64,000 nt of DNA, taken from Methylobacterium brachythecii. GTDB taxonomy: Bacteria; Pseudomonadota; Alphaproteobacteria; Rhizobiales; Beijerinckiaceae. Each line of letters opens with the position of its first letter. Within the stretch, counting starts at the first letter, position 1. Shown here piece after piece: positions 42,659-50,710 of the stretch. The DNA is taken from contig NZ_JACIDN010000007.1 of NCBI RefSeq assembly GCF_014196345.1, positions 310,001 through 374,000 of the forward strand. The letters are read 5' to 3'. A model generated the notes under the pieces. The model was given only the letters and a program-made list of their open reading frames with translations. It had not been told where the DNA came from and searched no databases. The position numbers were made by a program, and so were the translations under genes.

Positions 42659-45091
42659 ATGGGTGTCGTTCGGTTTGCCCTGAAGTTTCGCAACAGCTTC
42701 TTCGTGCTGGCCGTGCTGATGCTGCTCGCCGGTGCGGGGTCGGTCATCGTTGCACCCAAGGACGTGCTGCCGGCCGTCGACATCCCGGTCGTGGTGGTGG
42801 TCTGGACCTATAACGGTCTCGACACGACCGACATCGTCCAGCGCATCACCAATTACAGCGAGTTCTCGCTCTCCTCGAACGTCAACAACATCAAGCGGAT
42901 CGACTCGACGTCGATCCAGGGCACGGTGACCGAGCGGATCTACTTCGATCCGAGCGTCAGCATCGATCTCGCGATCACGCAGGTGGATTCCGCGATGAAC
43001 GCGGTGCGCTCGCGCATGCCGCCGGGCGTGCAGCCCCCGGTGATCATGCGCTTCTCGGCCTCCTCCGTGCCGGTGATCCAGCTCGCCCTGTCCTCGACCA
43101 AGGATACGCTGACCAAAGTCTTCGACTACGCCCAGTACCGCACCCGCCAGCGCCTCGCCGAGGTGCCGGGATCGACGCTGCCCTCGCCGTATGGCGGTGC
43201 GCCCCGCCAGGTCATGGTCGACCTCGACCTCGCGGCCCTGCGCGCCGTCGGCATGACGCCGCTGGACGTCACCAATGCGGTGCTGCAGCAGAACCTCGCG
43301 GTGCCCTCGGGCCTCGCCAAGATCGGCGAGCAGCAATACGCGATCCGCCTCAACGCCTCGCCCGAGCTCGTCGACCAGCTCAACCGCATCCCGGTGAAGG
43401 TCGTCGACGGCCAGCCAGTGCTGCTGCGCGATGTCGCCCATGTTCGCGACGGCGCCCCGCCGCAGCTCAACATCGTGCGCGCCGACGGCCATCACTCGGT
43501 GCTCCTGCAGATCCTCAAGAACGGCTCGGCCTCGACGCTCGAGGTCGTCAACAACGTCAAGAAGTCGCTGGCCGACATCCGCGCGGCCGCGCCGGCCGGC
43601 ATGAGCATCACGCCGCTCTTCGATCAGTCGGTCTTCGTGTCCGACGCGATCCAGGACGTGGTGCGCGAGGCAGTGATCGCCGCGGGCCTTACAGGCCTGA
43701 CAATCCTGCTGTTTCTCGGATCTTGGCGCTCGACGCTGGTGGTGCTGATCACCATCCCGCTGGCAATCCTGACCTCGCTCAGCGTGATGACGGCGATGGG
43801 CGAGACCATCAACATCATGACGCTGGGTGGCCTGGCACTCTCCGTCGGCATCCTCGTCGACCACGCGACGGTCGCCATCGAGAACACCTACCGGATGTTC
43901 GAGGAGGGCCAGCCCTTCCGGAAATCGGTGGTGATGGGCGTGTCCGGCATCGCCAAGCCGGCACTGATCTCGACGCTGGCGATCTGCGCGGCCTTCGTCG
44001 CGGTGTTCTTCCTGACCGACGCGCCGAAGTACCTTTTCACGCCGCAGGCCGAGGCGGTCGTGTTCGCGATGCTCGCCTCCTACGTGCTGTCCCTGACGCT
44101 GGTGCCGATCCTGATCGACGTGTTCGTGGCGCGCGAGTACGAGCTGCACCATGCCGGCGCTCACGGCGCCGAGCCGGCGGATGCGGACAAGCCGCGCTCG
44201 ATCCTGAGCCGGGTCGTCGGCCCTGTCCTGGCGGTGATCGCCCTTCCGTTCCGGCCGATCGGCCGCGCGGCGAGCCGCTTCCGCGCCGCCTTCGAGCGTG
44301 GGTTCGCGCGCTTCCATACCGGCTATGTCGGGCTGCTGCGGGCGGTGATCGCCCATCGCATCGCGACGCTCGCCTGCGTCGCCAGCGTGTTCGTCGTCGC
44401 CGGTGTGCTGCTGCCCTTTGTCGGCGAGGATTACTTCCCGCAGATCGAGTCCAGCCAGATGACGCTCCACGTCCGCACCCGGCCGGGCATGCGGATCGAG
44501 ACCACGGAGCAGGTCTTCTCACGTGTCGAGGACGTGGTGCGGAAGACCGTGCCGAAGGGCGAGCTCGGGCTGATCCTCGACAATATTGGTTTGCCGGCCT
44601 CGAACTATAACTTCGCGTTCATGGACGCATCCTTCGTCGCCTATAACGACGGCCAGATGCTCATCAACCTGAAGGGCGAGCACAAGCCGATCTCGTTCTA
44701 CGAGAAGGTGCTGCGCAAAGAGCTGCGCAAGGATTTCCCCGACGTCGTCTTCTACTTCCAGCCCTCGGACATCATCACGCAGATCCTGAACTTCGGCACG
44801 ATCGCGCAGATCGACGTCCAGGTCACCGGCCGCCACGACATCAAGGATCTCGCCACTGCGCAGGATCTCGTCCGGCGGATTTCGAAGGTGCGCGGGGCGG
44901 TCGACGTCCACCTGCACCAGATCGTCGACGCGCCTCAGTTCTACGTGAACGTCGACCGCAAGCTCGCCTCCGAGATGGGGCTCAGCGAGCAGGAGATCGC
45001 GCAGAACCTCAACGTCTCGCTCTCCGGCTCCTTCCAGGTCAGCCCGAATTTCTGGGCCGATCCGAAATCCGGCACGCCCTACCAGCTCTGA
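42659..45091 (+). CDS. RND efflux pump inner-membrane subunit, N-terminal part (interrupted by in-frame TGA)
   Basis: From ATG 42659, 810 residues follow the AcrB/CusA-type RND superfamily: a first transmembrane helix (V-V-R-F-A-L-K-F-R-N-S-F), a periplasmic porter domain, the membrane block with G-I-L-V-D-H-A-T-V-A-I-E-N (the family's G-x-x-x-D region), and the start of the second porter domain. An in-frame TGA at 45089-45091 then stops it just after G-T-P-Y-Q-L. The reading frame continues unchanged with V-Q-T-P-E-Y-R, so a single base substitution of a sense codon such as TGG would explain it. The ATG at 42659 was preferred over one 54 codons upstream because homology starts there. Without readthrough the pump would be non-functional. 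A sequencing error is possible. Confidence 0.8.
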   Translation: MGVVRFALKFRNSFFVLAVLMLLAGAGSVIVAPKDVLPAVDIPVVVVVWTYNGLDTTDIVQRITNYSEFSLSSNVNNIKRIDSTSIQGTVTERIYFDPSVSIDLAITQVDSAMNAVRSRMPPGVQPPVIMRFSASSVPVIQLALSSTKDTLTKVFDYAQYRTRQRLAEVPGSTLPSPYGGAPRQVMVDLDLAALRAVGMTPLDVTNAVLQQNLAVPSGLAKIGEQQYAIRLNASPELVDQLNRIPVKVVDGQPVLLRDVAHVRDGAPPQLNIVRADGHHSVLLQILKNGSASTLEVVNNVKKSLADIRAAAPAGMSITPLFDQSVFVSDAIQDVVREAVIAAGLTGLTILLFLGSWRSTLVVLITIPLAILTSLSVMTAMGETINIMTLGGLALSVGILVDHATVAIENTYRMFEEGQPFRKSVVMGVSGIAKPALISTLAICAAFVAVFFLTDAPKYLFTPQAEAVVFAMLASYVLSLTLVPILIDVFVAREYELHHAGAHGAEPADADKPRSILSRVVGPVLAVIALPFRPIGRAASRFRAAFERGFARFHTGYVGLLRAVIAHRIATLACVASVFVVAGVLLPFVGEDYFPQIESSQMTLHVRTRPGMRIETTEQVFSRVEDVVRKTVPKGELGLILDNIGLPASNYNFAFMDASFVAYNDGQMLINLKGEHKPISFYEKVLRKELRKDFPDVVFYFQPSDIITQILNFGTIAQIDVQVTGRHDIKDLATAQDLVRRISKVRGAVDVHLHQIVDAPQFYVNVDRKLASEMGLSEQEIAQNLNVSLSGSFQVSPNFWADPKSGTPYQL

Positions 45092-45121
45092 GTTCAGACG
45101 CCGGAATACCGCAATGCCAGC

Positions 45122-45928
45122 ATGACGAGCCTGATGAACACGCCGCTCGCCGTGCGCGATGCCGACCATGGCGATGCGGGCATCCCGATCCTGCTGTCCA
45201 GCGTCGCCTCGATGGAGCGCAAGCCCGAGCAGACGGTGGTCAGCCACGTCAACACGCAGCCGACCTACGACGTGCTTGCCAGCGTCCAGAACTCCGATCT
45301 CGGCTCCGTGCGCAACGCGATCGAGCAGATCGTCGAACAGGAGCAGGCCGGCCTGCAGGCGCCCGACAAGATCCGCATCCGCGGCCAGATCGAGAGCATG
45401 GAGAGCGCGTTCTTCCACCTCGAGATCGGCCTCGGGATCGCGCTCGTCGCCGTCTACCTGCTGCTGGTCCTGAACTACCAGACCTGGGGCGACCCCTTCG
45501 TGGTGCTCGCCGCCCTGCCGCTCGCTTTCTGCGGCATCGTGATGAGCCTTTTCATCACCGGCACGACGTTTTCGATACCCGCCCTGTTCGGCGCGATCAT
45601 GTCGGTGGGCGTGGCCTCGGCCAACTCCATCCTGCTCGTGACCTTCGCCAAGGAACACCGCGAGGCCACGGGCTGCACGGCGATCGAGGCTGCTTTGATG
45701 GCTGGCCAGACCCGCCTGCGGCCCGTGCTGATGACCGCCGCGGCGATGTTCCTCGGCCTGATCCCGATGGCGATCGGCTCGGGCGAGGGCTCCGAGCAGA
45801 ACGCCGCCCTTGCCCGCGCGGTGCTCGGCGGCATCGCCATGGGCACCTGCTCGACCCTGATCTTCGTCCCCTTCCTCTACACCCTTCTGCGCCGCGGCGC
45901 GGTCAAGCCCCTCGAGGACTACGCATGA
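45122..45928 (+). CDS. RND efflux pump inner-membrane subunit, C-terminal part
   Basis: In the same frame as the upstream part and beginning 30 bases after its TGA, this 268-residue segment supplies the rest of an RND pump: the remaining porter sequence and the last six transmembrane helices, with the typical F-G-A-I-M-S-V-G-V-A-S-A-N-S-I-L-L-V and R-L-R-P-V-L-M-T. Whether it is translated alone from ATG 45122, by readthrough, or not at all cannot be told. Its stop overlaps the adaptor gene's start by four bases, showing that the two halves and the adaptor were one operon. Confidence 0.75.
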   Translation: MTSLMNTPLAVRDADHGDAGIPILLSSVASMERKPEQTVVSHVNTQPTYDVLASVQNSDLGSVRNAIEQIVEQEQAGLQAPDKIRIRGQIESMESAFFHLEIGLGIALVAVYLLLVLNYQTWGDPFVVLAALPLAFCGIVMSLFITGTTFSIPALFGAIMSVGVASANSILLVTFAKEHREATGCTAIEAALMAGQTRLRPVLMTAAAMFLGLIPMAIGSGEGSEQNAALARAVLGGIAMGTCSTLIFVPFLYTLLRRGAVKPLEDYA

Positions 45929-47292
45929 GCGACATGATGGACTGCAACGTCCACGGCCCGACCGAGGCCGCACGACAGGCAATGGAGACTGACCCTTTGG
46001 GGACGGATCATGCCGATGCGGCCCTGGCCCATCAGGACGTTCCGCCGCCGCGCAAGCTCCCCTTCGCGATCGCCGTTCTGACGCTGGGCGGATTGCTCGG
46101 CCTTGGCGGCTGGCATCACTGGGGAGAGGTCAAGGCCGCCGAGGAGACACAGACCGAGGCCGTCGACTTCTTCCCGCAGGTCCGCACCATCGCTGCCATC
46201 CGCGACGACACGCCGATGCAGCTGACTCTGCCGGGGCAGACCGAGGCTTTCGACAAGGCCGACGTCTTCGCCCGCGCCACTGGCTACATCGCCGAACGCA
46301 AGGTCGATATCGGCTCGCGCGTGAAGAAGGGTGACCTGCTCGTGCGTATCGCCGCCCCCGATCTCGACGAGCAGCTCCACCAGGCCCAGGCCCAGCTCGG
46401 CCAGATGAAGGCCCAGGTCGTCGAGGCGAAGGCCAATGTCGACCAGGCCAAGGCTGACGTGACGCTCGCCAGCGTCACGGATACCCGCACCTCGACACTG
46501 GCCGGCCAGGGTTGGGCCTCGAGGCAGACGGCCGATACGAGCCGCGCCAAGGTGCTTACCGCAAACGCGACCCTCAACGCAGCGGAGGCGCGCGTGAAGG
46601 TGGCGGAAGCCAACCTCGCCGCCCAGCAGGCCACCGTGGACAGGCTCGCTGCCCTGACCGGCTTCGAGAACGTCACCGCGCCCTTCGACGGGATCATCAC
46701 CGATCGCAAGGTCGATGTCGGCGACCTCATCCATGCCGACACCGGCTCGACCACGCCGCTCTTCTCGATCGAGAGCGAAGCGGTGCTGCGCGTCGCGGTT
46801 CAGATCCCGCAATACGCGGCGATCGACATTCATGACGGCGTGGCCGCCAGCGTCGCAGTGCCGCAGATACCCGGAAAGACGTTTTCCGGGACGGTCTCGC
46901 GCAGTTCGGTCGCCCTCAAGTCGTCGGCCCGCACGCTGACGACGGAGGTAGATGTACCAAATCCTAATGGCGTCTTGCGGCCGGGCCTGTATGTGGCCGT
47001 GAAATTCGACGTCCCGCGGAAGCAGCCGAGCGTCGTCATTCCCTCGGAGGCGCTGGTGTTCGACGCAAAAGGCACACGGGTTGCGGTCGTCGAGCCCGAC
47101 GACACGGTGAAGCTCGAACCGGTTGAGATTGCGAGCGACCTCGGCACGACGCTCGAACTGCGCGAAGGACTCAAAGGTGGCGAGACGCTGGTCCTCAGCC
47201 CTCCCGCCGATCTGCAGGACGGAAGCAAGGTCGCCCTGGCTCACCCTGCCGCGATCCGGCCCGTGGCCGCGGTGGAGGCCAAGGCGGAATGA
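45925..47292 (+). CDS. RND efflux periplasmic adaptor (membrane-fusion protein)
   Basis: A 455-residue adaptor with a transmembrane anchor at about residues 44-62, a lipoyl-like segment, a long helical hairpin (about 145-235), a N-V-T-A-P-F-D-G-I-I-T-D segment and a beta-barrel, as in MdtA/AcrA-type proteins. The ATG overlaps the pump stop (ATGA), so the genes are translationally coupled. It partners the interrupted pump. No outer-membrane channel gene is adjacent; a shared TolC-type channel elsewhere would be expected. Confidence 0.9.
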   Translation: MSDMMDCNVHGPTEAARQAMETDPLGTDHADAALAHQDVPPPRKLPFAIAVLTLGGLLGLGGWHHWGEVKAAEETQTEAVDFFPQVRTIAAIRDDTPMQLTLPGQTEAFDKADVFARATGYIAERKVDIGSRVKKGDLLVRIAAPDLDEQLHQAQAQLGQMKAQVVEAKANVDQAKADVTLASVTDTRTSTLAGQGWASRQTADTSRAKVLTANATLNAAEARVKVAEANLAAQQATVDRLAALTGFENVTAPFDGIITDRKVDVGDLIHADTGSTTPLFSIESEAVLRVAVQIPQYAAIDIHDGVAASVAVPQIPGKTFSGTVSRSSVALKSSARTLTTEVDVPNPNGVLRPGLYVAVKFDVPRKQPSVVIPSEALVFDAKGTRVAVVEPDDTVKLEPVEIASDLGTTLELREGLKGGETLVLSPPADLQDGSKVALAHPAAIRPVAAVEAKAE

Positions 47293-47424
47293 CTGGCCGA
47301 CATTGGACGCTGAACTTGTCTGCGCCGTGGACACGGCAACCGCGTACTTCGCCGCATGGCTTCGTTAGACGACTGCCTATCTAAGCCCATGCGCAACAAG
47401 CCTGACGGCAACAGGAGACGTGCG

Positions 47425-48105
47425 ATGGCACGCGTACTGATCATCGAGGACGACAAGCGCGTCGCAGCCGAAATCGGCTCGGCCCTCTCGGACCACGGTT
47501 TCCGCGTCGACGACGCGCCAACCGGCTCGACCGGCCTGAAGAAGGCGATGGAGGGCAAATTCGATGTGATCGTCCTCGATCGCATGCTGCCCGAGATCGA
47601 CGGCCTGTCCGTCCTCGGCCGACTGCGTGAGGCGAAGATCTCGACGCCCGTGCTGATCCTAAGCGCGTTGTCGGCGGTCAACGAGCGCGTCGACGGCCTG
47701 CGCGCCGGCGGCGATGACTATCTCGCCAAGCCCTTCGAGTTTATCGAACTGACGGCACGGGTCGATGCGTTGGCGCGCCGTCGGGTCGTCGCGGATGCGA
47801 TCAACGAGCTGGAAGTCGGCGACCTGCGCCTCGACCTGATCGACCGCGTGCTGTTCCGAGGCGATCGCGAGATCGACTTGCTGCCGAAAGAGTTCGCGAT
47901 CGTCGAGTTCCTGATGCGCAACGCTAACACGCTGATCAGCCGAACGATGATCTTCGAATCCGTCTGGGGCTACAGCTTCAACCACCAGTCGAGCGTGATC
48001 GACGTCCATATCGGCAAGATCCGCAAGAAGCTCGACCCGGATGGCCTGAACCCCTGCATCCACACGGTGCGCAACACGGGCTTCATCCTCCGTGCGGCTG
48101 CGTGA
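47425..48105 (+). CDS. OmpR/PhoB-type response regulator
   Basis: A 226-residue protein from ATG 47425, chosen for its GGAGACG ribosome-binding site over an upstream ATG. The receiver domain has I-I-E-D-D at 6-10, the phosphoacceptor D52 in V-L-D-R-M-L-P and K102. The C-terminal winged helix has L-P-K-E-F-A-I-V-E-F-L and G-K-I-R-K-K-L-D. It follows the RND adaptor by 132 bp, and its kinase partner begins 14 bases before its stop. It probably controls the efflux genes. Confidence 0.9.
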   Translation: MARVLIIEDDKRVAAEIGSALSDHGFRVDDAPTGSTGLKKAMEGKFDVIVLDRMLPEIDGLSVLGRLREAKISTPVLILSALSAVNERVDGLRAGGDDYLAKPFEFIELTARVDALARRRVVADAINELEVGDLRLDLIDRVLFRGDREIDLLPKEFAIVEFLMRNANTLISRTMIFESVWGYSFNHQSSVIDVHIGKIRKKLDPDGLNPCIHTVRNTGFILRAAA

Positions 48106-49510
48106 CCTTCACCGCACTAGCGGATTTCACGTCGCGCTGTTGTTCTTCGCCACGTTCGGGGCAGCCTCGCTCGCCCTGTTCGGCTTCCTCTACCTCGAAA
48201 CCCGGAGCTACGGGCGCACCTCTGCCTATGAATGGGTGCAATGGGAATCCGCTCGCCTGAGCCGCCTGCAAACCGCGCAGCTGCGCGAGCGGACGGATAC
48301 CTGGCAAGCTTTCGAGCAAGGCGGCCGACCGCTCACGGTGTTCACGCCGGAGGGGCAACGGATCGCGGGCGCCGACCTCTCGTTTCCCCGGCCGGCCCCG
48401 ATCGGCAGGCCCTTCGAGCTGACGCAGACGGTGAATGGCACGACGCAGCCATATTACAGCATGCTCACCTTGTTGCCGGACGGTAACCTGCTACTGGTCA
48501 GCCGATCCGCCAAAGTGCTCGAAGCCTTGGAGACGGCGCTCGTCGACACCTTCGCCTGGGGTGCCGGCGGCACAGTCGCCATCGGGATCGTCGGTGCCAT
48601 CGTCTTCGGCATCGGGTCCCTGCGCCAGATTGAGGCCATCACCTTCTCCGCCGCGCAGATAATGCGCGGCGACCTCTCCGAGCGGCTGCCGCAACGTGGA
48701 TTGTCGGCCGATCTCGGGCACCTCACGAATGTCGTAAACGAGATGCTCGACCAGCTCGAACGGCTGATGCGAGAGGTTAAGGGCGTCAACGAGAACATCG
48801 CTCACGACCTTCGCACACCGCTCACACGGGTGATGGCGAGCCTCGAGCGGTCGCTGCGCAACGCTAGAACCGCGGACGACTTTCGGACCGTGAACGAGGA
48901 CGTCCTTGGAGAGCTTCGGCAGATCGTGGTTCGGTTCTCGGCACTCCTTCGAATCTCGGAGCTAGAAGACCGGGTCAGGCGATCGGCCTTCGCGCATGTA
49001 GACCTTACGCGCATCCTCGACGACGCCTTCGAGTATTATGCGCCAATCGCCTCAGACAAAGGCGTGTCGCTGATCTGGACCAAGCCGAAGGAGGCGGTGA
49101 TCGTCGAGGGGGATGCAAGCTTGCTGTTCGAAGCCGTCAGCAACCTCGTCGACAACGGTATCAAGTTTACCCCACGGGGCGGATGGGTGCAGCTCGTGGC
49201 GCAGACCGATCCATCTGGACTCAGCGTCGCGGACAATGGCTGCGGGATCGCGCCCGAGGAAATCGAACGGGTCAAGCAGCGCCATCACCGGGGAAACAGG
49301 GTGCGCTCGTATTCCGGTTTCGGGATCGGTCTCAGCCTCGTCGACTCGATCGCCCGGCTTCATAACCTCGCATTCACACTTGAGGACAATGCTCCAGGCT
49401 GCCGAGCCGGTATTCAAATACAATCAGATAAAACTGCAGGTTTTGAGCGTATCACTGCGAGAAATTTTGATGCGTTAGGACAACCCTCAGAAACCAGTGT
49501 CCGCTTCTAG
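48092..49510 (+). CDS. Sensor histidine kinase
   Basis: A 472-residue kinase with an N-terminal transmembrane helix (about 11-34), a periplasmic domain (about 35-155), a second helix (about 157-177), a HAMP domain (about 178-230), the phosphoacceptor H238 in A-H-D-L-R-T-P-L and an ATPase domain with N-L-V-D-N-G-I-K-F, D-N-G-C-G-I and G-F-G-I-G-L-S-L-V. The GTG start overlaps the response regulator stop, so the two form a two-component pair. It probably senses an envelope signal, perhaps a compound handled by the adjacent efflux pump. Confidence 0.88.
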   Translation: MRLRDLHRTSGFHVALLFFATFGAASLALFGFLYLETRSYGRTSAYEWVQWESARLSRLQTAQLRERTDTWQAFEQGGRPLTVFTPEGQRIAGADLSFPRPAPIGRPFELTQTVNGTTQPYYSMLTLLPDGNLLLVSRSAKVLEALETALVDTFAWGAGGTVAIGIVGAIVFGIGSLRQIEAITFSAAQIMRGDLSERLPQRGLSADLGHLTNVVNEMLDQLERLMREVKGVNENIAHDLRTPLTRVMASLERSLRNARTADDFRTVNEDVLGELRQIVVRFSALLRISELEDRVRRSAFAHVDLTRILDDAFEYYAPIASDKGVSLIWTKPKEAVIVEGDASLLFEAVSNLVDNGIKFTPRGGWVQLVAQTDPSGLSVADNGCGIAPEEIERVKQRHHRGNRVRSYSGFGIGLSLVDSIARLHNLAFTLEDNAPGCRAGIQIQSDKTAGFERITARNFDALGQPSETSVRF

Positions 49511-49690
49511 CGGTTCCGTACATTCACTCAACCGTCGGATTTGGATGCGAAACAGCCGGCTCGATCTGGCTGTAGCGGAACGGCTGCTTTCGAGCTGGCG
49601 ATCAGATCGTCTGAACGACCGAGATGGGCGCGAAGCCGCCGACCCATTCTGGCCGAAAGCCGTCGGTCCGCTCTGGCTTACGGACAGTGT
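49497..49690 (+). repeat. Intergenic repeat copy C
   Basis: This stretch shares blocks with the tandem repeats at 37803-38315, most clearly G-A-A-C-G-A-C-C-G-A-G-A-T-G-G-G-C-G-C-G-A-A-G-C at 49613-49640 (compare 37873-37900), together with GTCCGCTT-type blocks. It overlaps the last codons of the kinase gene and carries no gene of its own. It is a dispersed intergenic repeat of unknown function. Confidence 0.5.
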
Positions 49691-50008
49691 GTAAGCGGAC
49701 AGTTGACCAATGGGGAGACCGTCTCCGGTTCGCCTGGTGCCCAAGTAGGTGGCCGGTCGATCCTTTCGTCATAGGAGATCGCGGGGCTTTGGTAGCCGCT
49801 ACTGAATTCGTAACGTGCATCGCAAAGAAGCCGGGCCGAGATGAATAAACTCGCTGCCACGCGTGCCCTATTCAGGACGTTATATCAAAAGTGGCGCCGT
49901 GATAAAACAAATGCGCATAAATTAGTTTTCAAGATTGACGCAAGTTTTTCGGGTTAAGTAACGCGTAATTTCTTCTTGCCCTGTGCCTGTAACAAGTTTT
50001 CAATCCAA
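49511..50008. other. 500-bp intergenic region holding the repeat copy C
   Basis: Apart from the repeat at 49497-49690, no gene or clear signal was seen in this stretch. The part after about 49850 is AT-rich. Confidence 0.4.
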
Positions 50009-50335
50009 TTATTTAAGCATCCAAGTTCGTGAAAGTAAAAAAAGACGCTCGATTGCGTCTTGGAATTCCATTGGCGAGAGATCGGCTGCGATGTGGATCC
50101 CGGTTTCGCTCTGCGACACGACGATGGCTTCGATTCTGCCGAACACGGGCGACTCGATGTTAATGGATTCGCGTGCCGAGATCGTTAGTGCGTCGATCGG
50201 CGCGAGAAGCATCCCCCCAGTGCTCACATCGAGGATTTCCGTGCGATAGGGCATAGCCGCGTAGACGACGCGGGCCGACACCGTCACGGGGAACCGCTCG
50301 TGCCGGCGTCTCTCTTCTGACGGTGCTTGCCGCAT
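50009..50335 (-). CDS. PilZ domain protein
   Basis: A 108-residue protein from ATG 50335, chosen for the GGAGAAATCC site just upstream; a longer TTG-started version was rejected. It contains the PilZ motifs R-R-R-H-E-R-F near the N-terminus (the arginine cluster) and D-V-S-T-G-G (D/NxSxxG), so it should bind cyclic di-GMP. PilZ proteins commonly control cellulose, motility or adhesion, and the cellulose operon lies 4 kb away. It is divergent to the hybrid kinase gene. Confidence 0.85.
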   Translation of the reverse strand: MRQAPSEERRRHERFPVTVSARVVYAAMPYRTEILDVSTGGMLLAPIDALTISARESINIESPVFGRIEAIVVSQSETGIHIAADLSPMEFQDAIERLFLLSRTWMLK

Positions 50336-50710
50336 GGATTTCTCCGCTGAGTTCACGAACGAAACAGCACCGCCCATCAAGCCTCTGAAAATGGAAACGG
50401 CCTCTCCCGCGAAGCCTGCTCCAAACAACAGATCCGACCAGTTTTCCGCGGTTCGATCGAATTTGCGGCGTGGCCGCGAGTGTCGCAGAACTCATCACGG
50501 ACTTCCCATTTCACGGTTAACATAAGATTAATGAATTGATGATTCATAATCGGCGATGTGCTCATTAGTATTTTTAAGAAGTTTTGCAGGAATTCTAAAA
50601 GATACGAATACGCAATATAGTGCGCTAGAATTCTGCGGCTGTGCATCGAATGTCCCAGAAAGACCGATCTAATTCTCTTTCAATAAGCGAGCAAAAGGCA
50701 TATATTGCAT
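50336..50710. promoter_or_regulatory. AT-rich divergent intergenic region (PilZ gene versus hybrid kinase)
   Basis: About 375 bp between two divergent genes, AT-rich from about 50520 to 50710. It should hold both promoters. No specific boxes were identified. Confidence 0.4.

Noticed and set aside
42509..44470. 653-codon minus-strand frame opposite the RND gene
   Set aside because: It is antisense to a well-conserved transporter and rich in His/Arg/Asp typical of shadow frames.
45089..45091. Selenocysteine or programmed readthrough at the TGA in the RND gene
   Set aside because: No selenoprotein is expected in RND pumps, and I saw no supporting RNA structure. Mutation or sequencing error is simpler. 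It was kept only as an option.
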